Assembly: GCA_003531115.1 (NCBI GenBank)
Contig: DQHT01000158.1
Span: 38,109-82,302, forward strand
Length of the DNA: 44,194 nt
Direction: 5' to 3'
From: Bacteroidota bacterium
GTDB taxonomy: Bacteria > Bacteroidota > Bacteroidia > UBA8524
How positions within the stretch are numbered: position 1 is the first letter of the stretch; each line of letters opens with the position of its first letter. This document shows positions 16,609 to 26,300 of this stretch, one piece after another. A program made the translations under genes and the position numbers. The notes beneath the pieces are model-generated. The model saw only the letters and a list, made by a program, of their open reading frames with translations, was not told the DNA's origin and made no database searches.

Positions 16609-17661
16609 TTATCCTTTTTCGTTCAACGCTTTACGAAGTGCCTCTACCTCCAATTGTAAGGCGTGCAACTTCTTATCCATCTCAGGCAAATTTCGGAAAA
16701 CTGCCTGCGATTTTAAATGATCTTTTAATTCAATAACCGGAGAACCCATCCAGCTTTTATTTTCTTCTTTTATGGAACCCAGTAATCCGCTTTGCGCAGC
16801 AATTTTGGTTCCGTCAGCGATTACCAGATGCCCGGCAATACCAACCTGTCCGCCCACCACCATCTGTTTACCCAGCCTGGTACTTCCTGCTACGGCAGAT
16901 TGTCCTGCGAGAACGGTATTCTCACCGATCTCCACATTATGGGCGATCTGAATGAGGTTATCGAGTTTGGCTCCTTTTCGTATGATTGTGCTGCCCATGG
17001 TGGCCCGGTCGATGCTGGTATTGGAGCCGATCTCTACATTGTCTTCAATAACAACATTCCCCAACTGCGGAATTTTTGAATAGCTTCCGTCAGGCTGGGG
17101 AGCAAAGCCAAATCCATCCGAACCAATAACTGCGCTCGCATGGATCATACAATCTGCTCCAATTTTGCATTGGTGGTAAACGATTACACCGGGATAAAGC
17201 ACGGTATTGCTGCCGATCTCCACATTTTCTCCCAGGAACACGTTCGGGTAAATTTTTACATTGGTCCCGATCTTGCAATTTTTGCTGATATACGAGAAGG
17301 CCCCAAGGTACAGTCCTGCTCCAATGCTGCAGTTTTCACCAATAAATGAGGGCTCTTCAATGCCTACCTGGGTATTGGCCTGTCCTGCATATTGGGAAAG
17401 TATCGTTGTAAATGCCGCATACGGATCATCTACCCGGATCAGGGTAGATTTCACCGGTTTTTCCAGTTTCAGATCGCGACGCACCAGCACAATTCCCGCA
17501 GCCGTTTCATACAAAAAGCTTTCATATTTCGGGTTGGCTAAAAACGACAAGGCTTTGGCGTGTCCTTCTTCAATTTTAGCCACCGAATCAACGACCGTAT
17601 CCGGGTCCCCTTCCAGGGTTCCTTGAAGTAATTGGCATAAGGCTGCGGCGGTAATTTGCAT
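16609..17661 (-). CDS. lpxD: UDP-3-O-acylglucosamine N-acyltransferase
   Basis: A 350-residue LpxD that adds the second 3-hydroxyacyl chain to the LpxC product. The N-terminal uridine-binding domain (about 1-100) has the typical ALSFLANPKYESFLY block. A left-handed beta helix of hexapeptide repeats follows (VKIYPNVFLGENVEIGSNTV region), and the catalytic His lies in QIAHNVEIGENTVLAGQ. Length agrees with the family (about 340). The last 50 residues form the usual amphipathic C-terminal helix (MDKKLHALQLEVEALRKAL). It lies between the HD gene (24 bp upstream) and lpxC/fabZ (3 bp downstream). The order lpxD-lpxC-lpxA matches the pathway apart from the start. Confidence 0.96.
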   Translation of the reverse strand: MQITAAALCQLLQGTLEGDPDTVVDSVAKIEEGHAKALSFLANPKYESFLYETAAGIVLVRRDLKLEKPVKSTLIRVDDPYAAFTTILSQYAGQANTQVGIEEPSFIGENCSIGAGLYLGAFSYISKNCKIGTNVKIYPNVFLGENVEIGSNTVLYPGVIVYHQCKIGADCMIHASAVIGSDGFGFAPQPDGSYSKIPQLGNVVIEDNVEIGSNTSIDRATMGSTIIRKGAKLDNLIQIAHNVEIGENTVLAGQSAVAGSTRLGKQMVVGGQVGIAGHLVIADGTKIAAQSGLLGSIKEENKSWMGSPVIELKDHLKSQAVFRNLPEMDKKLHALQLEVEALRKALNEKG

Positions 17662-17685
17662 GAATGAAATATTAGCGCAAGTTAG

Positions 17686-18903
17686 CTATTTGTAATAACA
17701 TAGAAAGTGCTTGAGCACACTGCCTTTTAGCGCCTTGAGGTTGTAATTGTCGGAAGCCTCGGCAATATCGACCACTTCCCCGTTTTTCATCAACAGTGAA
17801 ATTCCTTGGGTATGACTGTCGTACGCCTTATTTTCCAGCTTACCGGCATACACAAAATAGCGGGCTTCTTTTTCACTTAAGCCGAGTTTCTGCATGATGA
17901 TCTCCCGCTGCGCCTGGATCTCTTCTTTGCTGAACCCTGTTTTTTGCACCTGGATTTTGGGCAGGTGGCGATAGATGAGGTTTTTGCAAAGCTGGCTCAG
18001 GACCTTATCTTCATGGCTCATCCATACTTTGATGGCGCTCATTACATCGTTATCATCCAACAAAGCAAAACGGTCGAGCAGTTCCCGGCTATGGATAAAG
18101 GCCTCTTTTCCCGGATTTTCATACAGGAAAAAGTGAAAAGCAGGGGTGGCAAAAAGTTCCTCACCCCGGGAGGCAAGTTCTTTGGCACGTTGAAGAATTT
18201 TTAGCAAAAGTTCTTCAGCCGCTACTACCGTTTTATGGAGATATACCTGCCAATACATGAGGCGGCGGGCGATGATAAATTTTTCGATGGAATAGATGCC
18301 TTTTTCCTCCACCACCAACTCATCATTCACCACATAAAGCATTTTGATGATACGGTCCGAACTCACAACCCCCTCAGAAACACCCGAATAGAAACTATCA
18401 CGGCGCAGGTAGTCGAGGCGGTCCATATCGAGTTGGGATGACACCAGTTGGTGCAAGAAATGTTTTTTGTAGGAATCCGTGAAGATGGAAATGGCGAGAT
18501 CCAGCCGTCCTTTGAAGTCGGTATTCATCTGCTGCATCATGGCCAGGGAGATGTCTTCATGATGCACCCCATGTACAATCGTTTGTTCGAGGGTATGCGA
18601 AAAAGGACCGTGACCAATATCATGCAAAAGAATGGCGATACAGGCCCCTTCCGCCTCCTCTTCATCAATGTCCACCCCCTTGATACGCAGGTTGGTAATG
18701 GCTTCTCCCATCAGGTACAAGGCACCCAAAGCATGGTGAAAGCGGGTATGATTGGCACCCGGAAACACCAGATGGCTCATGCCCAATTGCCGTATCCTGC
18801 GCAAACGTTGAAAGTAAGGGTGTTCGATCAGGTCGAATAGGATCTCATACGGCAAAGTCAAAAAGCCATATAAGGGGTCGTTGATGTTTTTTCTTTTGTT
18901 CAA
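17686..18903 (-). CDS. HD-domain phosphohydrolase
   Basis: A 405-residue cytoplasmic HD-superfamily protein related to the dGTPase-like group. The metal-binding set is visible: His57 in TRFHHALGALYLM, the HD pair His94-Asp95 in LLHDIGHGPFSHTLE, and a later Asp in SSQLDMDRLDYLRRDS. Such enzymes hydrolyse nucleotides or related phosphates; the substrate here is unknown. The start is TTG at 18903: the next Met is over 40 residues further in and would remove the conserved MNKRKNINDPLYGF. It is the first gene of the lpxD operon, an arrangement I recall from other Bacteroidota. TAATTTCG on the minus strand at 18914-18921 is a possible -7 box ten bases upstream. Confidence 0.88.
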   Translation of the reverse strand: MNKRKNINDPLYGFLTLPYEILFDLIEHPYFQRLRRIRQLGMSHLVFPGANHTRFHHALGALYLMGEAITNLRIKGVDIDEEEAEGACIAILLHDIGHGPFSHTLEQTIVHGVHHEDISLAMMQQMNTDFKGRLDLAISIFTDSYKKHFLHQLVSSQLDMDRLDYLRRDSFYSGVSEGVVSSDRIIKMLYVVNDELVVEEKGIYSIEKFIIARRLMYWQVYLHKTVVAAEELLLKILQRAKELASRGEELFATPAFHFFLYENPGKEAFIHSRELLDRFALLDDNDVMSAIKVWMSHEDKVLSQLCKNLIYRHLPKIQVQKTGFSKEEIQAQREIIMQKLGLSEKEARYFVYAGKLENKAYDSHTQGISLLMKNGEVVDIAEASDNYNLKALKGSVLKHFLCYYK

Positions 18904-18918
18904 AGTGGTGCTGCGAAA

Positions 18919-18957
18919 TTATTGATTTATGATTTATGATTTTTGATTTATGATTGG
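18919..18957. repeat. TGATTTATGATT word tract
   Basis: TTGATTTATGATTTATGATTTTTGATTTATGATT, four to five turns of the TGATTTA word, lies just upstream of the HD gene. The same word tract occurs after ald at 34397-34424. Confidence 0.7.
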
Positions 18958-18980
18958 AGATAACTGGCTGACGCACGAGT

Positions 18981-19080
18981 AGTTCAACGCGGCGCGGAGG
19001 ACTTTGTTTTTGAGGGCGCGTATTGCTTACGCCCGCTTAGAGGCGCGGTTTTTTATTCGTCCGAAAATTAGAAGCCGCGT
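18981..19080. repeat. ~100-bp GC-rich repeat, copy A
   Basis: Shared with 37321-37425 in the same orientation: AGTTCAACGCGG, CTTTGTTTT, GTATTG, GACGC/TACGC, GGCGCGGTTTTTT and a CCGCG return strand. Local hairpins are GGGCG...CGCCC (about 19013-19033) and CGCGG...CCGCG. The T-run after GGCGCGG is terminator-like. It lies between the HicB stop and the HD gene start. Confidence 0.65.
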
Positions 19081-19141
19081 CTTTTGTCCAAAATAAGTAG
19101 CAAGAATACCGATTTGGAATTTGGAACTTGGAGCTTGGAAT

Positions 19142-19366
19142 TTAGGCTTCAACAAGATTTAAGGAGTATTCAAGGGTTTCATTATCATCGGGGATGGATT
19201 CTCCTCTTTCCTTTAAATCTTCAATATATAATTCAATAGCCTCCTTGGCCATAGTTAATGCTTCCTCTACACTATCCCCATAGGTAATGCATCCTGGCAA
19301 TACCGGAACAGAGGCAGTAAATCCCCCTTCTTCTTCCTTATGCAGATGAATTTTGTAAGTGGCCAT
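19142..19366 (-). CDS. HicB-like antitoxin/UPF0150 protein, orphan
   Basis: A 74-residue HicB-family protein: MATYKIHLHKEEEGGFTASV, then PGCITYGDSVEEALTMAKEA, is the characteristic partial RNase-H-like fold. It has no DNA-binding tail, as in the short HicB form. In complete systems a HicA toxin of about 60 residues with a conserved His lies next to it. I find none on either side: downstream is a repeat region, and the 262 bp upstream (19367-19628) contain no matching frame. It is therefore a solitary HicB, either a relic or acting on a partner elsewhere. Confidence 0.85.
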   Translation of the reverse strand: MATYKIHLHKEEEGGFTASVPVLPGCITYGDSVEEALTMAKEAIELYIEDLKERGESIPDDNETLEYSLNLVEA

Positions 19367-19628
19367 AATAGCTGCTGGTCAATGATTTTAAATCGAGGTA
19401 TAAAGTTAATGAAAATAGCAGAATGTTTCAATCTTTTCTGGCAGATCTTCTGAAATTTGGCTAGATAAAAACCGCTAAAAACAGGCCCATTGCAATATAC
19501 TTCCGAAGAAATCAAATGATCCAATTGGTGTAATTATGGATAGTATAGATTTTTTTTCGACAGAGGGCTTTTTACCGGTTTGCCGAATTATTTATATAAA
19601 TTGCTGAAACAACCTAAACCACATCCCT

Positions 19629-22600
19629 ATGATTCACAACAGAAGATTCCCGTCAGCCATACTACGATTTGTTTTTTTACTATTAGTCCTATTGTTTGTA
19701 GGTGCGCGTGCGGAAGTAAAGGCTCAGTTTATCGTTGACACGTATTCGAACGACACTTTTACTACTTTCCTGCATGTTGATAGTAGTATATTAATACTGA
19801 CTTTTGACACTGGTTATTCCTTTCAGCAATGTTCAACCGCTGTTGCCGGGACGCCTAGCCTCCAACCTCTTGACAGTCTTTTAGGAGGCCCCATTCCAAA
19901 TTCCTTCCGTGCATCGCTCATTTCAACTCCGACCGTTTTACAGTATAATACTGCCAAAAGTCATTTGGTTTCAAATGTATCCATTTGTAAGAGTGTACAA
20001 CCGGTATATAAAAATTATTCCGGGGGGTTAGTTCCCTCTGACATAATCATCGTCCATCTTGCGACACTTGCAGATTCAAGTTTTCTTAAATCCGATGCAG
20101 TCAGCAATAATTGCCAGGTACTTGGGGCAAGTGGTTTTGATCCGTTCATTTGGTTTATCCAGCAGGACAAGCGCACCGACCCTTCTCCTCTTACTTCCAG
20201 TGCCCTGAATGCAAACACCACCAACTATAGCTGGGTGGAAACGAATTTCGTGTATCCTGTCAGTCTAACATCAAATGTGCCAACGGATCCATTATATGCA
20301 ACTCAATGGGCATTGAAGAACACGGGCGCAAATTACCCGACGGGAGGAATTGGCGGGTCAGGGGTTGCGGGTGAAGATGTTCAAGCGGAGGGGGCTTGGA
20401 ACTTTACAAAAGGATGTGTACAAATTAAAATCGGAATAATGGATGAGGGGATGGATTGCTCGCACGAAGATTTTTCTGTATATTCAATAGGTTTTAACGC
20501 GTTGGCTACAAGTCCAGTTTTTAATAATGTTATTACAAGTTTGGGAGGTTGTTATAATGCTATTGACAATTTGGGTGATCATGGAACTTCATGTGCAGGT
20601 ATTATAGTTGGTGAATGGAATGATACCGGAATGGCAGGATTAGCGCCTTCTGTTCAGTTGACAAGTATATACACTGTTTCAAGTGCAGCCAGTTCTATAC
20701 CGACGGGCACTGGGACCGACGATATAACCTTGTCAAGCGCCTATTATTGGGCATCAAATAATGGAATTGATATTCTTTCGGGCAGCTTTGCCATTTTCAG
20801 TCCCAGCCCCTCCTCGAGTCAAATATTAAACCCAATGTTAGTGCGAAGTAGTATGAGAAATTTTGTACAAAATGGTCGTAACGGATTGGGGGGAGTAATT
20901 TTCCATAGTACTGGAAACGGAGATTTTTATCAAACAACTCCACTATGCTCTACTACAACTAATATTGGTTATCCCGGCAGTGAAGATGATGTTATTGCCG
21001 TTACTGGTACCTCACCCTGTGCAGAATTGAAAACATGTAATGATTGTACTGGAACAAACTACCCCGCTTCGCACGGTGTAGGGACGGATGTTGCCGCACC
21101 CTATTGGGAAGTTTGGGCACCGGTTCGTATGGGAACTGGACCTGGGTTTAGCAATTACGATTTATTCGGAGGAACTTCCGCCTCTACCCCCCTTGCAGCA
21201 GGAACCATGGCCCTTATCTTGTCAGCCAACCCCTATCTAACTCATACTCAAGCCCGCTTTATTCTGGAAAGCACCTGTGATAAAATCGGTGGATATACCT
21301 ATACTTCTTCTGTTCCCGGACAGCCCAATGGCGACTGGTCATTTGAATTGGGATATGGCCGGGTGAATGCGGGCGCAGCAGTTGAACTGGCAATGGAAAC
21401 CGAAGTGGTGTTTTTGGAGCTAAACGGTTCTACTGTACCCGGGAATGAGTTTATTGAACCTTCCATGACTTTCAGTCACACACTTACCGCCTCAGTTCCT
21501 TCCATTTCAATAACCTCAGTCATACATTGGTTTTACAATGGAAAGGAAGTGGCGAGTGGTACATCAAGTTATTCTGCCACGAAGTTTGGTGTCTATAAAT
21601 TTGTAGTAAAAACAGATTGTGGCATGACACAATCAGCCGAATTACGAATCATACCGGATTGCGAGAATATCAGTTCCAACCTCACAAGTCTGAGCGGAAC
21701 CCTGAGTTCCGGTACCTACTCAAATTCAAACGGCTATTATATTCCGAATAATACCACCATAACGATCAGTACCAGTTCCGTTTCGTTCCAGAATACCTTT
21801 ATTGCTGCGGGAGAATGTACAAAAATCTATGTGCCTGCTGGAGGCAACGTTACTTTGGATAATGTTCAGGTAATCGGATGTGCCGACTGGAAAGGTATTG
21901 AGGTAGATGGAAATATGAATGCGGCACCTGGACTGGCCAATCACGGTAATGTTTACATCAGAGACAGCTATATCGAAAATGCAGAGATCGGTGCTTATAG
22001 CAAACATGGTGGAACCTTGACACTGAGCAATAATACCTTCTACAGAAATTCTATTCATGTGGCATTGGCAGATTATAATCAAAGTTACTCGCTTGCCAGC
22101 CTTTCCTCATACAATGAATTTGGGCCAATAAAGGCTACCGGGTTTACCTGTGGCGAATCAAGAGGGATTAACGATCAGACAACTTATACGTCATCTTCAG
22201 GGTCTATTACTACGGTGAAGCCTTATTTTCATATATCAAATGTTGCATCGGCAGGAATTGGAAACAATACCTTCTATGACCATGAATTGGAATTGGTCGG
22301 GCGGTATTCCATTCCGAACAATAGCGGTCTTTTTTCGCTTGAACAGCCGTCTTCCATTAAAACCGGCATCTTCGGCTATGGGTCAAAAGATTTAACAATC
22401 ACGGATAATACCATTTATGTACATGGGGATTGCGGGATTCACCTGAAGAGTGTAAGCGGTCTTGGTAGCGGTGTAAATTATATTACCAGCAATGAAATAG
22501 GGCGTTATTCTGGTATAACGATTCCCACAGGAGGTTCAAAGAACGGACTCAGGATGGAGAGTTGTGCAAACTTTGAAGTTACCTATAACCAATTCCTTGC

Positions 22601-23324
22601 AGGGTTGAATTACGGTATATCTGTTATCAACAGTTTCTCCCAATTATCCTTCGAAACCAATTATTTTTTCACCACTAAATATGGAATAGTAGTTGCGCCG
22701 GTTGAATGGCCATTTACTACCTCGGTCCAAAATACTCTGAATAGCACCAGTATGAATGTGATGATGAAATGCAATAAGTTTGAAACCGTTGAAATTGCAA
22801 TTGGGATTTCGGGAAACCTCGTAAGCCAGGGGTCGACAGTACTCAATTCTCAGAACAAATTCTACAATATTCAAACCTGGGAAGTTGTATCCCGAGGATG
22901 GTCACCACCAACCAGATATTATTACTATTCGAGTTTCTCAAATCAAGTCCCACGGACGTCAGGAACAGCAGTGACACTGGATAATTCCGTAATATCCGTA
23001 TTTTCAACGTGGGGGACAACTTCAAGCAACACAGGCTGTTATTATTCAAAGAATGCATTGTTTATAGAGCCGGAAGAAGAACAAATGATAAAGGCCTATC
23101 CGAATCCATTTAGTGGCATATTCACCTTATCTGCACTTGAAAATACCACCTTTGAGATCTTTGATACCAAAGGACAAAATGTAGACGCCCGGTGCCAGAC
23201 CAGTCAAATTTCTGCAACTGAATGGCTTATCGATGCTTCTGGCTTGCAACCCGGAGTGTATTTGATATGTCTTGTAAGGGATGAATTTCGGCAATCGCTG
23301 CGAATTGTGCATCTAAAAGAGTAA
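19629..23324 (+). CDS. secreted subtilisin-like (S8) protease with beta-helix and T9SS type A sorting domain
   Basis: A 1231-residue exported protein. The signal peptide covers residues 1-33. A propeptide-like region precedes the S8 catalytic domain (about 215-585), with Asp272 (GIMDEGMDCSHEDF), His318 (GDHGTSCAGI), oxyanion Asn430 (FHSTGNG) and Ser517 (GGTSASTPLAAGTM), so the catalytic triad is intact. An Ig-like segment and a long right-handed parallel beta-helix follow (about 690-1120, repeating short turns with Asn/Ser at the corners). The last 80 residues are a T9SS sorting domain (YPNPFSGIFTLS ... GLQPGVYLICL). It is the first of three giant cargo genes; the next begins two bases after the stop. 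Confidence 0.92.
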   Translation: MIHNRRFPSAILRFVFLLLVLLFVGARAEVKAQFIVDTYSNDTFTTFLHVDSSILILTFDTGYSFQQCSTAVAGTPSLQPLDSLLGGPIPNSFRASLISTPTVLQYNTAKSHLVSNVSICKSVQPVYKNYSGGLVPSDIIIVHLATLADSSFLKSDAVSNNCQVLGASGFDPFIWFIQQDKRTDPSPLTSSALNANTTNYSWVETNFVYPVSLTSNVPTDPLYATQWALKNTGANYPTGGIGGSGVAGEDVQAEGAWNFTKGCVQIKIGIMDEGMDCSHEDFSVYSIGFNALATSPVFNNVITSLGGCYNAIDNLGDHGTSCAGIIVGEWNDTGMAGLAPSVQLTSIYTVSSAASSIPTGTGTDDITLSSAYYWASNNGIDILSGSFAIFSPSPSSSQILNPMLVRSSMRNFVQNGRNGLGGVIFHSTGNGDFYQTTPLCSTTTNIGYPGSEDDVIAVTGTSPCAELKTCNDCTGTNYPASHGVGTDVAAPYWEVWAPVRMGTGPGFSNYDLFGGTSASTPLAAGTMALILSANPYLTHTQARFILESTCDKIGGYTYTSSVPGQPNGDWSFELGYGRVNAGAAVELAMETEVVFLELNGSTVPGNEFIEPSMTFSHTLTASVPSISITSVIHWFYNGKEVASGTSSYSATKFGVYKFVVKTDCGMTQSAELRIIPDCENISSNLTSLSGTLSSGTYSNSNGYYIPNNTTITISTSSVSFQNTFIAAGECTKIYVPAGGNVTLDNVQVIGCADWKGIEVDGNMNAAPGLANHGNVYIRDSYIENAEIGAYSKHGGTLTLSNNTFYRNSIHVALADYNQSYSLASLSSYNEFGPIKATGFTCGESRGINDQTTYTSSSGSITTVKPYFHISNVASAGIGNNTFYDHELELVGRYSIPNNSGLFSLEQPSSIKTGIFGYGSKDLTITDNTIYVHGDCGIHLKSVSGLGSGVNYITSNEIGRYSGITIPTGGSKNGLRMESCANFEVTYNQFLAGLNYGISVINSFSQLSFETNYFFTTKYGIVVAPVEWPFTTSVQNTLNSTSMNVMMKCNKFETVEIAIGISGNLVSQGSTVLNSQNKFYNIQTWEVVSRGWSPPTRYYYYSSFSNQVPRTSGTAVTLDNSVISVFSTWGTTSSNTGCYYSKNALFIEPEEEQMIKAYPNPFSGIFTLSALENTTFEIFDTKGQNVDARCQTSQISATEWLIDASGLQPGVYLICLVRDEFRQSLRIVHLKE

Positions 23325-23326
23325 AC

Positions 23327-26300
23327 ATGGCAAAAGGGAAGGTAAATACATTTCTTTTAATCTTCCTCTCAATCTTTTTAGCAGGATTGTTTCAGAGGGT
23401 AGAGGCGCAACAAGCTGACCACTGGATCTTCGGATACAAAGGCGGACTGCACTTCAATCCTCTGCTTTCCAAACCAGAGTTCACAAATAGTATGATTAGC
23501 GCGGCTTGCCTGGGGGATTTGGGTTCGTTTCCCTCTGCATTTTCTGCATCTATTAGCGACTGTGAGGGAAACCTTCTCTTCTATACCAATGTAAGTGTCG
23601 TATTTAATCGTAATCATGATACCATGCTTAACGGGGCCATGTGTGAGTACGGCAGTCCAGGTGAACATGGTACGCCTACTATCCTGGAAAGGAAAGATTC
23701 GATAGGTAAATATTTGCTCCTTAATGCTGTATTAGGCCCAAAGATTGGTTTAGTTGCCACCCTGGTCGATATGAATTTGGATAATGGCAAAGGAGGCGTC
23801 TATGCCAAAGACATCTTGATTAACGACTCTTCTTTAGGTCGATTTGCCGTTCAACAACATCCGAATGGAGTAGATTACTGGGTAGTTTTTAGGCCAACAG
23901 GAAGTTTTTTTGTTGCCCTTCAACTTTCTCCTTCAGGAACGATAATCAATCGGGTAGAGAGTACCGACATTTCTGGTTCCTATGCACCATGCTTATATTA
24001 CATCGGCGCCCCATACTGGAGTGGCTTAGATCAGTGTATTAAGTTTTCAAACAACGGAAAGATGATCGCCGTGAATAACCTGCATTATGGCGGCTTTTCT
24101 TCTTATTTATACCAATTTAATCCGACAACAGGCAAGATAGGCCAGCCAAAACCGTTGACTCAGGAGGGTTGGCATAATTCGTTAAATAATATTCAATTTG
24201 AATTCAGTCCGAACGATAGCTTTGTCTATGCTTCAATTAGTAGTCCACATGCCAATCCGAATCTTTCCAGAGGGCGTATTTTTCAGTTGCCAACCTATCT
24301 GCCCAACCCAACCTTTTCTCCTTTTACTTTTAATGTAGCCGGAAAAAAAGAAAACTATGGAATTCAACTTGCTCCCGACGGACGAATTTATTTCCTCAAT
24401 CCGGGAGACTCCAGTTTTGGTGTGTTTTTATTTCCGAATCGGCCCGGGACTCAAGCAGAACTGATCGAAACCTATATTAAGTTTCCCTTTGCGTTGCACT
24501 CCGTACTTCCCAATATTTCTACACCCTTCAAACAGCTCGATCTCCGCCATAATGCTGAATCCGGACAATGTATTGATACCTTCAATGTTCAGATACAAGG
24601 TGGCCTGGCTGAATTTAGACGTTTTAGAATTGAATGGGGAGATGGGGATAGTCTCATCCTTGATTCAAGCTATCTGAGCGAATCAATTCCTCATACGTAT
24701 CAATCAGAGGGAATTTACCCAATCCGGCTCACCGCCTGGACCAAAGACTGCCATTTGCCCATCGTTCGTCGGGATACTGTTTCCATTCGGATTCGACCTT
24801 CAGGTGAGGATACCGCTATGGAACTCCGCTCATTATGTGGGGCGGATTTTGTCGTATTGAAAACCAGTAGCATCCATACAGATTCTCTTATTTGGCGGGC
24901 ACTATCCATAACTGATACCTTACCATGGCGGAATGGCAAACCTATGTTCGGAACATATACGGATTCTGTAACGCTTAGTGATACAAACACCTATCTTTTT
25001 TCCATCACGCGATTTAAAAATAACGGCTGCACCAGTGCAAATTCCTTCAATTATACACCCAACATAGAACCCAGACCTTTGTCCTCATTTTTACAACCGG
25101 CCGATACCCTGCACTGTGCACCTTATGCGCTCGATTATATCAATCAATCTACGAATGCTACGTCGGTATCCGTTTCTCTAAATACGACTGTGCTTACTGA
25201 AACCGGCACAGACACGTTTTCTCATATTCTAACTGACGGAGGAAACTATGCGCCAGTTTTTGTGGCTATGAATGGGGATGGGTGTACGGATAGCCTTATT
25301 GGAAATACCATTCGAATTCTGGAGAGGCCAATACTTGATTATCAAATTCTCCTCGACAGTACATGTGACTCCTCCGGATTTCGTATTATCGACAGAAGTT
25401 TGAATAGCGACAGCATCGATGTTCAAATACAAAGTTTGGATTTCACCCTGGTTTTCTCGGATATACTCCCGATTCAATCCTCCATCCTCCATGCCGATTC
25501 CGGAAACAGAAACTACTTGATAGCTTATGCGGGTATTAATGCCGTTTGCCGGGTCGACAGCCATTTCACAGTGAAAACGACTAAAATGCTTAAACCCGGC
25601 ACGCGCATATCCGGAGTTGCATTAAGCTATTGTATGCCTGCCGAATTGCTTATCACCGATATGGATACAGACCCACTGGTAAGTAGCTATACGGTATTTT
25701 TTAACGGAATAAAAAAGGCTGAAAACCTGTCAGGCATCCCACTTGCGCAAGGTGCCTATAATTTGAAAGTGATCGAGGAATTTGCTAACGGCTGTCAGGC
25801 AGGTGATTCCGGTTTTTTTAGCGTTTTTCCTGCTCCCGAAACTGAAACACTGCGTGATACTTTTTCAGATTGTACAGGATTTCATGTCGCTTTACGGCCG
25901 AAGAACGGTACAACTTTAGATTCCGTTTCTATTCATCGGGGTTCATTTTCTCTGGAAACATATGCCTTAGAAGCCTTTGACCCGTCTGTAATCTGGACCT
26001 ACTCCCACACAGATAGTGCAATAGAACATTCATTTTTATGGTCGCCGCTTTCAATGGACGGATGCCGGGATACGGCCGTATTTTCCATTCAACAAAGTCC
26101 TTATCGTCGCTTAGATGCCCCGGAAACACAGTTAATTCGTGTAACATCTAATACAAGCGCCATGGTCCGCTGGGACTATCCGGAAGGCACTCAATATGGC
26201 GAGGCCGAAATAGAGGATATGAATGGCTTATATCGGATTAATCTGGACACGTCTGAGATCGAGAAGGAGCTTTGGTCATTGGCTCCTGCTGATGGGCCCG

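Noticed and set aside
18904..19628. HicA toxin next to HicB
   Set aside because: Looked for a ~60-codon frame with the conserved Gly-Ser-His pattern on both sides; none found, only repeats and shadow frames.
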